From: CAYQLK01 sp964418515
GTDB lineage: Bacteria; Patescibacteriota; Microgenomatia; CAYQLK01
Assembly (NCBI GenBank): GCA_964418515.1
Contig: CAYQLK010000002.1
Coordinates: forward strand, 1-57,828
DNA length: 57,828 nt
Direction of reading: 5' to 3'
Shown: piece after piece, positions 1 to 7,124 of the stretch
Position numbering within the stretch: the stretch's first letter is position 1
How the letters are laid out: every line of letters begins with the position of its first letter
Program-made: the position numbers and the translations under genes
Notes under the pieces: generated by a model
What the model saw: only the letters and a program-made list of their open reading frames with translations
What the model was told of the DNA's origin: nothing
Databases searched by the model: none

Positions 1-253
1 TCACCCGACCGAGGCAGATGGGGCCGTCCTTGAGCGTCGGCTGGATGACGTAGAGGTTGGCGATGATCTGAGGCAGGGTATTGACCTGCGCGCCGATGAG
101 GGCGTCGAAGTTGTTCGCGATCCACTGCGGGCCGCCGATGGGGAATTCGATCTCAACCTGAGCGGCAAGCGCCGGATCGAGTTCGGGCCGAGCGAGGATT
201 TCGATTTCTTCGGCGAGGTCGCGTTCGGTCTGCGGTGGGGCGGAATGCGTCAT
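1..253 (-). CDS. Partial GC-rich hypothetical protein, first 84 residues
   Basis: I read this by hand from the edge: ATG at 253-251 opens a frame that stays open to base 1, so the gene leaves the window. The visible peptide starts MTHSAPPQTERDLAEEIEIL and contains FPIGGPQWIANNFDALIGAQ; I recognise no family, signal peptide or membrane segment. The start is supported by a GGAGAG ribosome binding site about 9 bases upstream and by a consensus promoter further up. GC content is far above that of the neighbours, with G/C-ending codons throughout, which suggests a different origin or selection for expression. It resembles in style the GC-rich genes at 14329 and 43921 but shares no obvious sequence with them. 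Confidence 0.7.
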   Translation of the reverse strand, partial: MTHSAPPQTERDLAEEIEILARPELDPALAAQVEIEFPIGGPQWIANNFDALIGAQVNTLPQIIANLYVIQPTLKDGPICLGRV

Positions 254-329
254 GCGGTTTGGTCTCTCCATTTCCAATGCCTGCCATGTTACTGGTCAGG
301 GCTTATATGGTGATTTGAAATGTGCGTAT

Positions 330-343
330 GCAGTATTTACTGC
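330..343. promoter_or_regulatory. Inverted repeat at the predicted transcription start
   Basis: GCAGTA-TT-TACTGC, two perfect 6-bp arms around a 2-bp centre, lies immediately downstream of the -10 box of the minus-strand promoter at 351-379, about where transcription would start. It could be a repressor operator or a 5'-end hairpin. No regulator is known. Confidence 0.4.
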
Positions 344-350
344 GATATCA

Positions 351-379
351 ATTATACCTTATTTAAGGCTAAATGTCAA
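351..379 (-). promoter_or_regulatory. Perfect consensus sigma70-type promoter
   Basis: Read on the minus strand, TTGACA (379-374), a 17-bp spacer and TATAAT (356-351) match the housekeeping consensus exactly. It points at the GC-rich gene starting at 253 and leaves a leader of roughly 90 nt. The rest of 254-426 holds no gene that I can see. Confidence 0.85.
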
Positions 380-426
380 ATACTACGGGCCTAAATTTAA
401 ACAATTTTAAATTAATATATTATTTA

Positions 427-544
427 ATTTCACTGTTCACTTCAGCTCTTTGGACTGGTGTCGTCGAGCACCTTGTTTTGCCGTCGCAAAACAAAAGGCG
501 TTCACAGTGAAATATTGGACTTGTTAGTTTGCTTAACAGCAAAC
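427..544 (+). repeat. Dispersed hairpin-rich repeat, copy 1
   Basis: The core is bounded by a 10-bp perfect inverted repeat, ATTTCACTGT (427-436) and ACAGTGAAAT (504-513). Inside are GGTG/CACC arms and a GTTTTGC-CGTC-GCAAAAC hairpin flanked by CCTT/AAGG. A tail hairpin, GTTTGCT-TAAC-AGCAAAC, closes at 544. Near-identical copies lie at 3004-3119 and 57576-57693, with a right-half copy at 57774-57827. This copy sits just 3' of the CapA-like gene, which ends at 565. No coding capacity is evident. It may be a non-autonomous mobile element, a 3'-end RNA structure or both. Confidence 0.85.
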
Positions 545-564
545 CGGAAAGTGAATGAGAAGGA

Positions 565-1569
565 TTATTGGGAGAGTTTGGTGGTGATTTGTACTGATTC
601 TTCTTCGGTAGCCATTCGAGGGCGAGAATTGTCCTCGATTATGGTAAATTTGCGCTCAATTAGGCTGAATTTGTCGTCACGAAAGTCGAATTTATACAAA
701 ACTCCTTCTTTTGTTTCCTGCGACCAGTCCTGATCAAAAATGGTGTTGCCTTGTCCGTAGCTAATAAAGGTGTCTCTGTACTCTTCTGTATCCATAATCC
801 AGTGAGAATGGTTACCCAAAACTAGATTAGCCCCAGAATCGACAGCAAGATGAGCAAGTTTGACCATATTATCCGAAGGCTTTCGAACGTACTCTGGTCC
901 CCAGTGAAAACTTACCACAACCGCATCGGAAGCAGTTTTGGCTCTTTTTATAAGAGTTGTGATGTTTTCTTCTGTTGCATTATTGAGATTTGGCCATTTA
1001 TTGCCAAGTTCAACAAAACCAATAAGTGCAACTTTTCGTCCGTTGAGTTCATGATAAACCACAGTGTCATAAGTACCGAATGGAGTGATGCCCTCATTAT
1101 TAAGCGCCTCAATCGTTTGGTCGAGGCCATTTTGGCCGTAATTTGTGGTGTGATTGTTAGCAAGTGATGCTGCATCAATGCCCGCAAATTTGAGCCCTTT
1201 GGTGTTAATAGTACTTCCGCAGAATTTGAACCCAGTGAAAATAATTGGACATTTTGCAATCAGTGGCCCTTCCAAGTTAGTAATTGTGAGATCAGCACGA
1301 TTAAGGTAATCCGCAATACCCGAGAATGGATATGTTGGGTCATTTTTGGTAACAACCTTGGCATTTACATCACGGACAAGGCCAATATCACCTGTTGAGA
1401 TAAGAGTGAAATTAAAATCATTGCGCACTTCTGATGTTAAGTGCGGAGGAGTGTTTGGTTTTTCTGGAGGAATAGGATTGTTTGCCGAAAAAGGATTGCA
1501 GGCAGTGATAACAAGACCACATATGATTGAAGTAAGAATTGAACCTGTTTTGTGAAATTTAAAAATCAC
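565..1569 (-). CDS. CapA/PgsA-like metallophosphatase-fold lipoprotein
   Basis: The 334-residue product starts with a lipoprotein signal ending in VITAC (Cys 24), so it should be anchored on the outer face of the membrane. The mature part begins STGDIGLVRDVN and carries NLEGPL, SLANNHTTNYG, VSFHWGPEY and LVLGNHSHW blocks typical of the CapA family (poly-gamma-glutamate capsule proteins with a calcineurin-like fold). His and Asn residues in the NNH, HWG and GNHSHW blocks are the expected metal ligands. Family members act in capsule or cell-surface polymer synthesis, but no other capsule genes are adjacent, so the substrate is open. Its start overlaps the mltG stop by one base, which suggests co-transcription with mltG and ruvX. 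Confidence 0.85.
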   Translation of the reverse strand: MIFKFHKTGSILTSIICGLVITACNPFSANNPIPPEKPNTPPHLTSEVRNDFNFTLISTGDIGLVRDVNAKVVTKNDPTYPFSGIADYLNRADLTITNLEGPLIAKCPIIFTGFKFCGSTINTKGLKFAGIDAASLANNHTTNYGQNGLDQTIEALNNEGITPFGTYDTVVYHELNGRKVALIGFVELGNKWPNLNNATEENITTLIKRAKTASDAVVVSFHWGPEYVRKPSDNMVKLAHLAVDSGANLVLGNHSHWIMDTEEYRDTFISYGQGNTIFDQDWSQETKEGVLYKFDFRDDKFSLIERKFTIIEDNSRPRMATEEESVQITTKLSQ

Positions 1570-2567
1570 TAGAGGTAATTGGCGATGTTGTTTTGGTGTT
1601 GTTCGTAGGTCTCAGCATAGTGAGGTGTTCCGTCCGACTCGTGAAGATAATAAAAATAATTACTTGGAGTGGGTTTAAGTACAGCTTCAACAGATTTGAG
1701 CCCTGGATTATTGATTGGACCTGGAGGCAAACCGGAATACTTGTAAGTATTGTACGGAGAATCAATTGATTTGGCCTCGACTAATGCAACCGAGTCGTGT
1801 GCCCACCAGCCATCTTCGTTCTCGCCGAGTAAATATTGCAAAGTCGCATCAACCTCTAAACCCTGGCTGATTTCTAGCCTATTTAATAAAATGCCTGCAA
1901 TAATTGGCCTATCTGCATCAGTACGGGATTCTTTTTCGACAATTGAGGCTAGAGTTACTACCTCTAGCTCAGTTAAACTTGTGCCTGAAGCTATTATTTC
2001 TGTCTGGACTTTGGTGTTAAAAGTTTTGATCATCACATCAACAACATCTTCTGCTGAAACATCGACACGAAAGTCATAAGTATCGGGGAACATATAACCT
2101 TCTTTGGCGAGACTTAAAAACTCTTTTTCTGGCAAGTTGAGTTGTCTAAATAGTCTTCTTGCAACCTCTTCGTTTCTAAACCCCTCGGGAATAAGGACTC
2201 TGACATCCTGAGAACCACTTCCTTTTAGGGTTTCAGCGATTTGAGCAAATGTCATGCTTGGTGATAATTTGAAATAACCGACGTGAATGTTTTTTTCGAG
2301 ATTATTGGTTTTGAGATAAAAACGAAAGGCGGTGTCGGAGCGAATTAAGTTTTTGTCTTTTAGGCCTTTTGCTACGGTTGTGGCTGTGTCTCCCTCTTTG
2401 ATGGTAAATACTACATCGGGGCTTTTTACTTCTTTCGATATTGGGCGGGATTGGTAGTTAATATACTGAGAAATAACAAATGGCGTGACAATAATTAATG
2501 CCAAAACAGAAGCAACAAAATAAAAAACTTTGGCGTTTCTGCGAATGTTTCGTTTAGCTCTTTCCAT
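1569..2567 (-). CDS. mltG: Endolytic murein transglycosylase MltG
   Basis: The 332-residue protein has an N-terminal membrane anchor (about residues 14-35), then a LysM-like region (FTIKEGDTATTVAKGL) and the YceG catalytic domain. The SIVEKES block carries the expected catalytic Glu (E211), and the domain ends with the LPPGPINNPG and TPHYAETYEQH blocks. MltG cuts nascent glycan strands next to the membrane and sets peptidoglycan chain length. The length matches the family. Its start lies inside the 3' end of ruvX (14-bp overlap), so the two are probably translated in series. mltG-ruvX proximity is common in bacteria and supports both calls. Confidence 0.95.
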   Translation of the reverse strand: MERAKRNIRRNAKVFYFVASVLALIIVTPFVISQYINYQSRPISKEVKSPDVVFTIKEGDTATTVAKGLKDKNLIRSDTAFRFYLKTNNLEKNIHVGYFKLSPSMTFAQIAETLKGSGSQDVRVLIPEGFRNEEVARRLFRQLNLPEKEFLSLAKEGYMFPDTYDFRVDVSAEDVVDVMIKTFNTKVQTEIIASGTSLTELEVVTLASIVEKESRTDADRPIIAGILLNRLEISQGLEVDATLQYLLGENEDGWWAHDSVALVEAKSIDSPYNTYKYSGLPPGPINNPGLKSVEAVLKPTPSNYFYYLHESDGTPHYAETYEQHQNNIANYL

Positions 2568-2937
2568 CTAAGTAAATCTGTAGAATATTGGCAGCCGCTT
2601 GTTGGTCAACTGTTTTGCGAACTTTACCAGCTTTTATATTAGCACGAGTTGCATCTTGATAGACTTGCCAAGTCGTTAATGTTTCGTCGACGGTTTCCAC
2701 ATATAAATCTTTTGATTTAAGCCTTTTTATTAAGCCGTCAACCTGTTCTCTGTTTACCCCTTCTGGATAACCAACAACGATGGTTTGAATATTTTTGGCT
2801 TGAGTTATTTCTTCAATTTGGTCGGCTAAGCTATCAAGATTTTTGTAACCAATTGTTTTAAGCGGTCCAGCCATTGCACCTTCTGAGTAGGCAAGGCCGA
2901 CTTTTTTGGTGCCATAATCGATACCGAGATAATTCAT
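2554..2937 (-). CDS. ruvX: RuvX/YqgF-type RNase H-fold nuclease
   Basis: The 127-residue protein opens with LGIDYGTKKVGLA, the first acidic motif of the YqgF family (Asp 7). It continues with IVVGYPEG, a VDETLT block holding the second acidic residue and a terminal YLDG Asp (124). Family members are RNase H-like nucleases proposed to process the 5' end of pre-16S rRNA or to act on Holliday junctions. The length is normal for the family. It is the first gene of a three-gene minus-strand run with mltG and the CapA-like gene. Confidence 0.92.
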   Translation of the reverse strand: MNYLGIDYGTKKVGLAYSEGAMAGPLKTIGYKNLDSLADQIEEITQAKNIQTIVVGYPEGVNREQVDGLIKRLKSKDLYVETVDETLTTWQVYQDATRANIKAGKVRKTVDQQAAANILQIYLDGKS

Positions 2938-3003
2938 TAATGGGTATTTTACTTTATTTTTTTCTTTTCAAGAAACAATGTTTTTTTAATTACTTTTAAT
3001 TTA

Positions 3004-3119
3004 ATTTCACTGTTCACTTTAGGCTCTTTGGACTGGTGTCGTCGAGCACCTTGTTTTGCCGCCAGTTAACAAAAGGCGTTCACAGTGAAATACGGACAGG
3101 CTTGCTTGCTCCGCAAGCA
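3004..3119 (+). repeat. Dispersed hairpin-rich repeat, copy 2
   Basis: The same element as copy 1, with ends ATTTCACTGT (3004-3013) and ACAGTGAAAT (3082-3091). The tail hairpin has a different sequence, TGCTTGC-TCC-GCAAGCA, but is still perfectly paired. The central stem is weakened here, with GCCAGTTAAC replacing GTCGCAAAAC. The copy lies between the ruvX start and the 3' end of the sortase gene, so it is again directly downstream of a gene. Confidence 0.85.
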
Positions 3120-3147
3120 GTAATTAGATTAAGTTTAATCTAAAAAA

Positions 3148-3891
3148 TTAGATGGGCTGGTCGGATTTGAGGCGAGCAGTTACGACAAGTCTTTTCGTAT
3201 TAAGTCCTGGCGGAACGCAAGTCATTAATGTTACATATTTACCAAAGGCATCAGGAGGATTGAGTACTGAGATTGTTTCTGGTTCGACAATGCGGGTTTT
3301 TTCGATGGCGTAGGTTTGTTTGCGACCATTATATTCAATTGTAAATTCATCATTAAAACGAAGTTTGGGTAAGTTAGAGAAAATGGATTTGTAGTTTTTT
3401 TCACTAAAAAACTGGGGTAAAACAGAATGTCCTGTAAGAAAAGAATTACCTACCTCGCCAGGGAGAGCTGTACCTGGGAAATGTCCGATCGCTTTGTCAA
3501 AGTCGGTGGAATTAACCTTTACTTCGGCTTGAAAAATATCAAGTTTGGGAATTGTAATTACAAAACTATCCACCGGAGACTCGTGTGGAGTAAAGTCAGT
3601 TTTGAAGTAAGAGAATCCATCAGAATCAGTTGCAACAGTCACTGGAATGTGGGTAGTGGTCTGACTACTCGCACCAAGAACACCTGGGTGAGCTGCAATG
3701 ATTTCATCGACAGGAATAGGATAAGCAGTCGCAATTTCTTCGGTAGGATTAGAGGCATAAAATCCAATAAAGGGCAGTGTGACATAGGCAATAATGCCAA
3801 GACCTACTACCAAAGCAAAACCCCCGAGAACTAAACTTGGCATTTTGGAACTGTGACGCGGACGAGATTTGACGTAACGGTACAGAGTCAT
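3148..3891 (-). CDS. Membrane-anchored sortase
   Basis: The 247-residue protein has an N-terminal transmembrane segment (about residues 19-42) and a C-terminal sortase domain. The catalytic triad is visible: His 155 in FLTGHS, Cys 225 in TLMTC and Arg 234 in NTKRLVV. Sortases join secreted proteins to the cell wall or to each other through a transpeptidation step. The TLMTC signature and 'FPGTALPGEVGN' block fit the compact class D/E-like sortases, but I cannot settle the class by eye. No clear LPxTG-like sorting signal was seen in the window, so its substrates are unknown. The gene stands alone between repeat copy 2 and the PilM-like fusion gene. Confidence 0.93.
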   Translation of the reverse strand: MTLYRYVKSRPRHSSKMPSLVLGGFALVVGLGIIAYVTLPFIGFYASNPTEEIATAYPIPVDEIIAAHPGVLGASSQTTTHIPVTVATDSDGFSYFKTDFTPHESPVDSFVITIPKLDIFQAEVKVNSTDFDKAIGHFPGTALPGEVGNSFLTGHSVLPQFFSEKNYKSIFSNLPKLRFNDEFTIEYNGRKQTYAIEKTRIVEPETISVLNPPDAFGKYVTLMTCVPPGLNTKRLVVTARLKSDQPI

Positions 3892-3936
3892 GTTGTGGAA
3901 TTTTGTAACTTTTTACTAAAAACTACAATACACTAA

Positions 3937-6195
3937 TTATTCAGGAAGAACGTTTATTTTGATTTGTTTAGTGTTTGCAGGCGCTGTTTTTATGAAATCC
4001 GGCAATGGTGGAATAAGATTGAATTCAAAACTTGCAACATTTGGAAAAGAACGAATGTAGTCGCCTACAGCACCGGCACTCTTACCTTTTATTTTGGAAG
4101 CAATTTCATTAGTATCGACTGTCGCAAAAACTTTGGTGGAAAGATTGAGTTCGATCTCGAGTTTGCCGGCTGTGGAGTTTTTGACAACGGGATTGATTTT
4201 TATATCCTCTCTACGAACCGAATAGCCTTGTGGAACAGATTTTAATATTAAATCGTAACTAATATTATTAATATCGTCCGTGGAATAGACCAATGAACTA
4301 AAAGACGCTTTTTGATCGTAGCCGACCGAGGTCGCTTCGTCTCCGACTGCGGCATCATATTTTTCGGAAATAATTTTGGTCGTTATTGCAGTTTTTAATA
4401 TTTGAGTAGACGGGTTCTCTTGCTGGATTTTGGCAACAGCGGAATCAAGTAATTTGGCAGAAAGTTGAGATTTCACCCTTTTGGCGTCGTCTTCACTAAA
4501 AACTGTAATTTGCCTAGAAGATCCACCTGAAAAGGCGTTTTTGCTACGGGCGGATAAAATATTTATGTCAAAATTAGAAAACTTAAGCTCTTTTTCAGCC
4601 GCAATGTTGCTATCTGTACCAAAAGCAGAAGCGGTGACATTTCCGTCGGCTTTGCCATAAGTTGAACCTTCAACCCCAGCTGACTGGGATGCAACTACAA
4701 CATCATTATCAAGTGCAAACGACAGACCGCCAGTAGTCATGACTGAACCTTTGGGTACAGTTCGAAGAGAATCGGTTTTATTGTACACAGTTACAACGCC
4801 TTTTGCTCTTTCGCCGACAGTTTTGGCTCCAGATGCAACTGTACGTTCATTGCCTGAATCCTCAATACTTACGGCTTTGGCTGGGATTGTACGTGTGTCG
4901 ACACTCGCTGAGGTTGCATCAGTTGTAGCAGTAACCACAAACCTTTGATCAAAATCCTGAGTTTTAACCTTGATATTTATTTCGGCAGTTGGAATTACTA
5001 AGTAGATAACGGCAAGACCAATTAAAGCAAAGCTTATTAGGACAGAGTAAAAAACTGTTTTGTGTCTTTTTATGGGTTTGAGAGCAAGAAGAGGAGCAAA
5101 GATATTAAAACTGACTCTTGGCTTACCTTTTAGTTTGCGAGTTGGCGGTAGGTTAGTCAACGCGTGATTATTGGGACTTGAAAATGCGCCTGGCTGTGGA
5201 AAGGAAGATTCTGGTTCGGCAGTAATTTCTTTGACTGTCGGTTTTTTCTCAACTGGTACTTCATTTAACTCTGCAATATCCTCTCCTTGAACAAAGCCAA
5301 AGCTGTTTTCTTCTGGTTCTTCCTCAGGAAAAGGTGTGACTACTTGAGGTTCGTCCGGTAATGGCGAAGCATCAATTATCTCTTCATCTGAGGATTTTTC
5401 AACATTCTGTGAGGCGTGTTGGAATTCGTCTTGAGCGGCAAAATCACTGGCGGTGGACATTGCAACAGCTTCTGCTAAGGAAAAATCGGTTACTGCAGTA
5501 ACTTTGGGAATATGTAAAAAGGCGGCGTAATCATCTGTTTTTTGTAGCCAGTTAAAATTATTAAATTCGTTTTCGATTTCTGCCAACTCGTCCTGACTGC
5601 TTGCGCCGAAAATAATAAAACGGGCGGGAAGATTCTCAGACTTAGAATTATTAAAAAGATCAAAAACTGCCTGAGGAATATCGGTCGTTTTTTTGAGATC
5701 TTGAGAATATTTAACCGTACCGGAATTGATAACTGAGACTGAGACTTTGTTGTATCCAACTTCGACAAGGTTGGCGGTAATTGGCCCCCCGAGCTTGGAA
5801 GCCAAAAAGTAGGAGACTGCACTATCAATTGGGACGAAGGCTATTGGTTCAATCTCTAAATCTTTACATAGTTTGTCGACTAGGTGCTCGTGAGAAGGCA
5901 GTATTTCTTCTTTGTCGATCCACGAATTTGGCAATCCAAAAACAGCATCCTCAAAATCTACTCCAGCGTCTTTGCCAGCCTCGTCAATTGATTCTGTGAC
6001 TAAACGCTCGATTTGGTCTGGATCAGTGAGGTCTTTACGAGAATGGCCGACGATATTGTATCCGCCGCCAGCCTCAGTAATCATTTCCCAAACAGCTGTC
6101 TCAACACTAGAGAGCGAGATTACGACAGATAAATAATAGTGCGATGAGTTTTTGTTGGCCGTATGCCGATCAAATAGTTTGATTTTAGAAAACAT
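3937..6195 (-). CDS. PilM/FtsA-like actin-fold domain fused through one TM to a baseplate-J-like domain
   Basis: This 752-residue protein has three parts. Residues 1 to about 250 look like a divergent actin-like ATPase domain of the PilM/FtsA kind (LPNSWIDKEEIL, VPIDSAVSYFLASKLGG, NLVEVGYNKVSVSVI, FIIFGASSQDE). A Glu/Pro-rich linker follows, then a single membrane segment at about 378-402. The C-terminal 350 residues lie outside and contain VTVYNKTDSLRTVPKGS and GLSFALDNDVVV, which resemble the baseplate J-like domain often annotated in Patescibacteria. Linking a cytoplasmic actin fold to an extracytoplasmic adhesion-type domain suggests a part of an envelope or pilus-like machine. This is inference from domain order only. 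The gene is followed by the sortase. Confidence 0.7.
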   Translation of the reverse strand: MFSKIKLFDRHTANKNSSHYYLSVVISLSSVETAVWEMITEAGGGYNIVGHSRKDLTDPDQIERLVTESIDEAGKDAGVDFEDAVFGLPNSWIDKEEILPSHEHLVDKLCKDLEIEPIAFVPIDSAVSYFLASKLGGPITANLVEVGYNKVSVSVINSGTVKYSQDLKKTTDIPQAVFDLFNNSKSENLPARFIIFGASSQDELAEIENEFNNFNWLQKTDDYAAFLHIPKVTAVTDFSLAEAVAMSTASDFAAQDEFQHASQNVEKSSDEEIIDASPLPDEPQVVTPFPEEEPEENSFGFVQGEDIAELNEVPVEKKPTVKEITAEPESSFPQPGAFSSPNNHALTNLPPTRKLKGKPRVSFNIFAPLLALKPIKRHKTVFYSVLISFALIGLAVIYLVIPTAEINIKVKTQDFDQRFVVTATTDATSASVDTRTIPAKAVSIEDSGNERTVASGAKTVGERAKGVVTVYNKTDSLRTVPKGSVMTTGGLSFALDNDVVVASQSAGVEGSTYGKADGNVTASAFGTDSNIAAEKELKFSNFDINILSARSKNAFSGGSSRQITVFSEDDAKRVKSQLSAKLLDSAVAKIQQENPSTQILKTAITTKIISEKYDAAVGDEATSVGYDQKASFSSLVYSTDDINNISYDLILKSVPQGYSVRREDIKINPVVKNSTAGKLEIELNLSTKVFATVDTNEIASKIKGKSAGAVGDYIRSFPNVASFEFNLIPPLPDFIKTAPANTKQIKINVLPE

Positions 6196-6285
6196 GATAA
6201 AAATTGGCAGTTATTGAAGTTATTATATGACCACAAGGGAATTAAAATCTAATCCGTAATTATAAAATCGCCTAAAAAGAATATT

Positions 6286-7070
6286 TTATTGTGTCGGAAC
6301 GGTCTGGTCGGCCCCAACTGTGACTGGCTCTTGCACTGGGTTTTCAATTGGAAATGTTTGTTCAACTGGTGGTGCAGTTGTGTCAGTAGTTGGTAATTTT
6401 GTCTCTGTGTCAGTAAATCCGCTTTCGACAGGAGTAGATGTTTCGCCAGTTGGGGTCTCAGAAACTTCCTTGGGGGTAATTGTATAATCTGGACTGATTT
6501 TGTTAGCTTCAGGCTTGTCAGACAACATAAAGTAAGCTGCTGCTCCCCCACCGCCAATAATCAAGATAATTACTGGAATAAGAATCATCCAAATTTTTTT
6601 GCCTTTTGAAGAGTCGACATTTGTGGTTGCCACCTCCGGAATTGTTGAAGGGCTAGACGGAAACGCATTACTCATTGGTTGGACAGGTGTAGCCCCGACT
6701 GGTGTTGAGGGCGTGTATGGTGAAGCTGCTGACCCAAATGAGTCGGGAGGTATTGAATTGGCTGGCGGATATGAACCAAACTGGCCAGTCGAAGCTGGAC
6801 TGGNNNNNNNNNNNNNNNNNNNNNNNNNNNNNNNNNNNNNNNNNNNNNNNNNNNNNNNNNNNNNNNNNNNNNNNNNNNNNNNNNNNNNNNNNNNNNNNNN
6901 NNNGGTATTGAATTGGCTGGCGGATATGAACCAAACTGGCCAGTCGAAGCTGGACTGGCAATAGGATTAACTGGTGCGGGTTGTGGAGCCTGAGTTTGAG
7001 GCTGAGGACCCATTGGGTCAGCAGGTGGCGTCGCAGTAGGTGTATTGGAAATAGGGTTGTTTGAATCCAT
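6286..7070 (-). CDS. Proline-rich single-pass membrane protein, split only by an assembly gap
   Basis: The gene is interrupted by 100 Ns flanked by identical 55-bp copies. Removing one copy plus the Ns (155 bp) joins the two halves in one frame and gives about 209 residues, starting MDSNNPISNTPTATPPADP. The N-terminal half is a Pro/Gln/Ala-rich cytoplasmic region. One transmembrane segment follows after KGKKIW (ILIPVIILIIGGGGAAAYF), then a Thr/Pro/Glu-rich exterior tail. I recognise no catalytic domain. The same plan (proline-rich head, one TM, short tail) recurs in the protein at 46617-46982. Function is unknown; an envelope scaffold is possible. Confidence 0.75.
6749..6958. other. Assembly gap with duplicated 55-bp flanks
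   Basis: Bases 6804-6903 are 100 Ns. The 55 bases before the gap (6749-6803) are identical to the 55 bases after it (6904-6958). This is what unmerged contig ends look like when they share one k-mer-length overlap. Collapsing the copies restores a single open frame on the minus strand, so the gap probably has no real length. Confidence 0.9.
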
Positions 7071-7124
7071 TTTGGGCAGTTAAGATTAACTGAATTTTAG
7101 CAGATTAATCATATTGTGAAAAGT

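Noticed and set aside
427..3119. Composite transposon bounded by repeat copies 1 and 2
   Set aside because: Both copies are in the same orientation, no transposase lies between them, the enclosed genes are ordinary housekeeping genes, and a third copy lies 54 kb away.
6286..7070. Two separate overlapping genes on the minus strand at the N gap
   Set aside because: They are halves of one gene. Collapsing the duplicated 55 bp and the Ns puts both in one frame and gives a single sensible protein.
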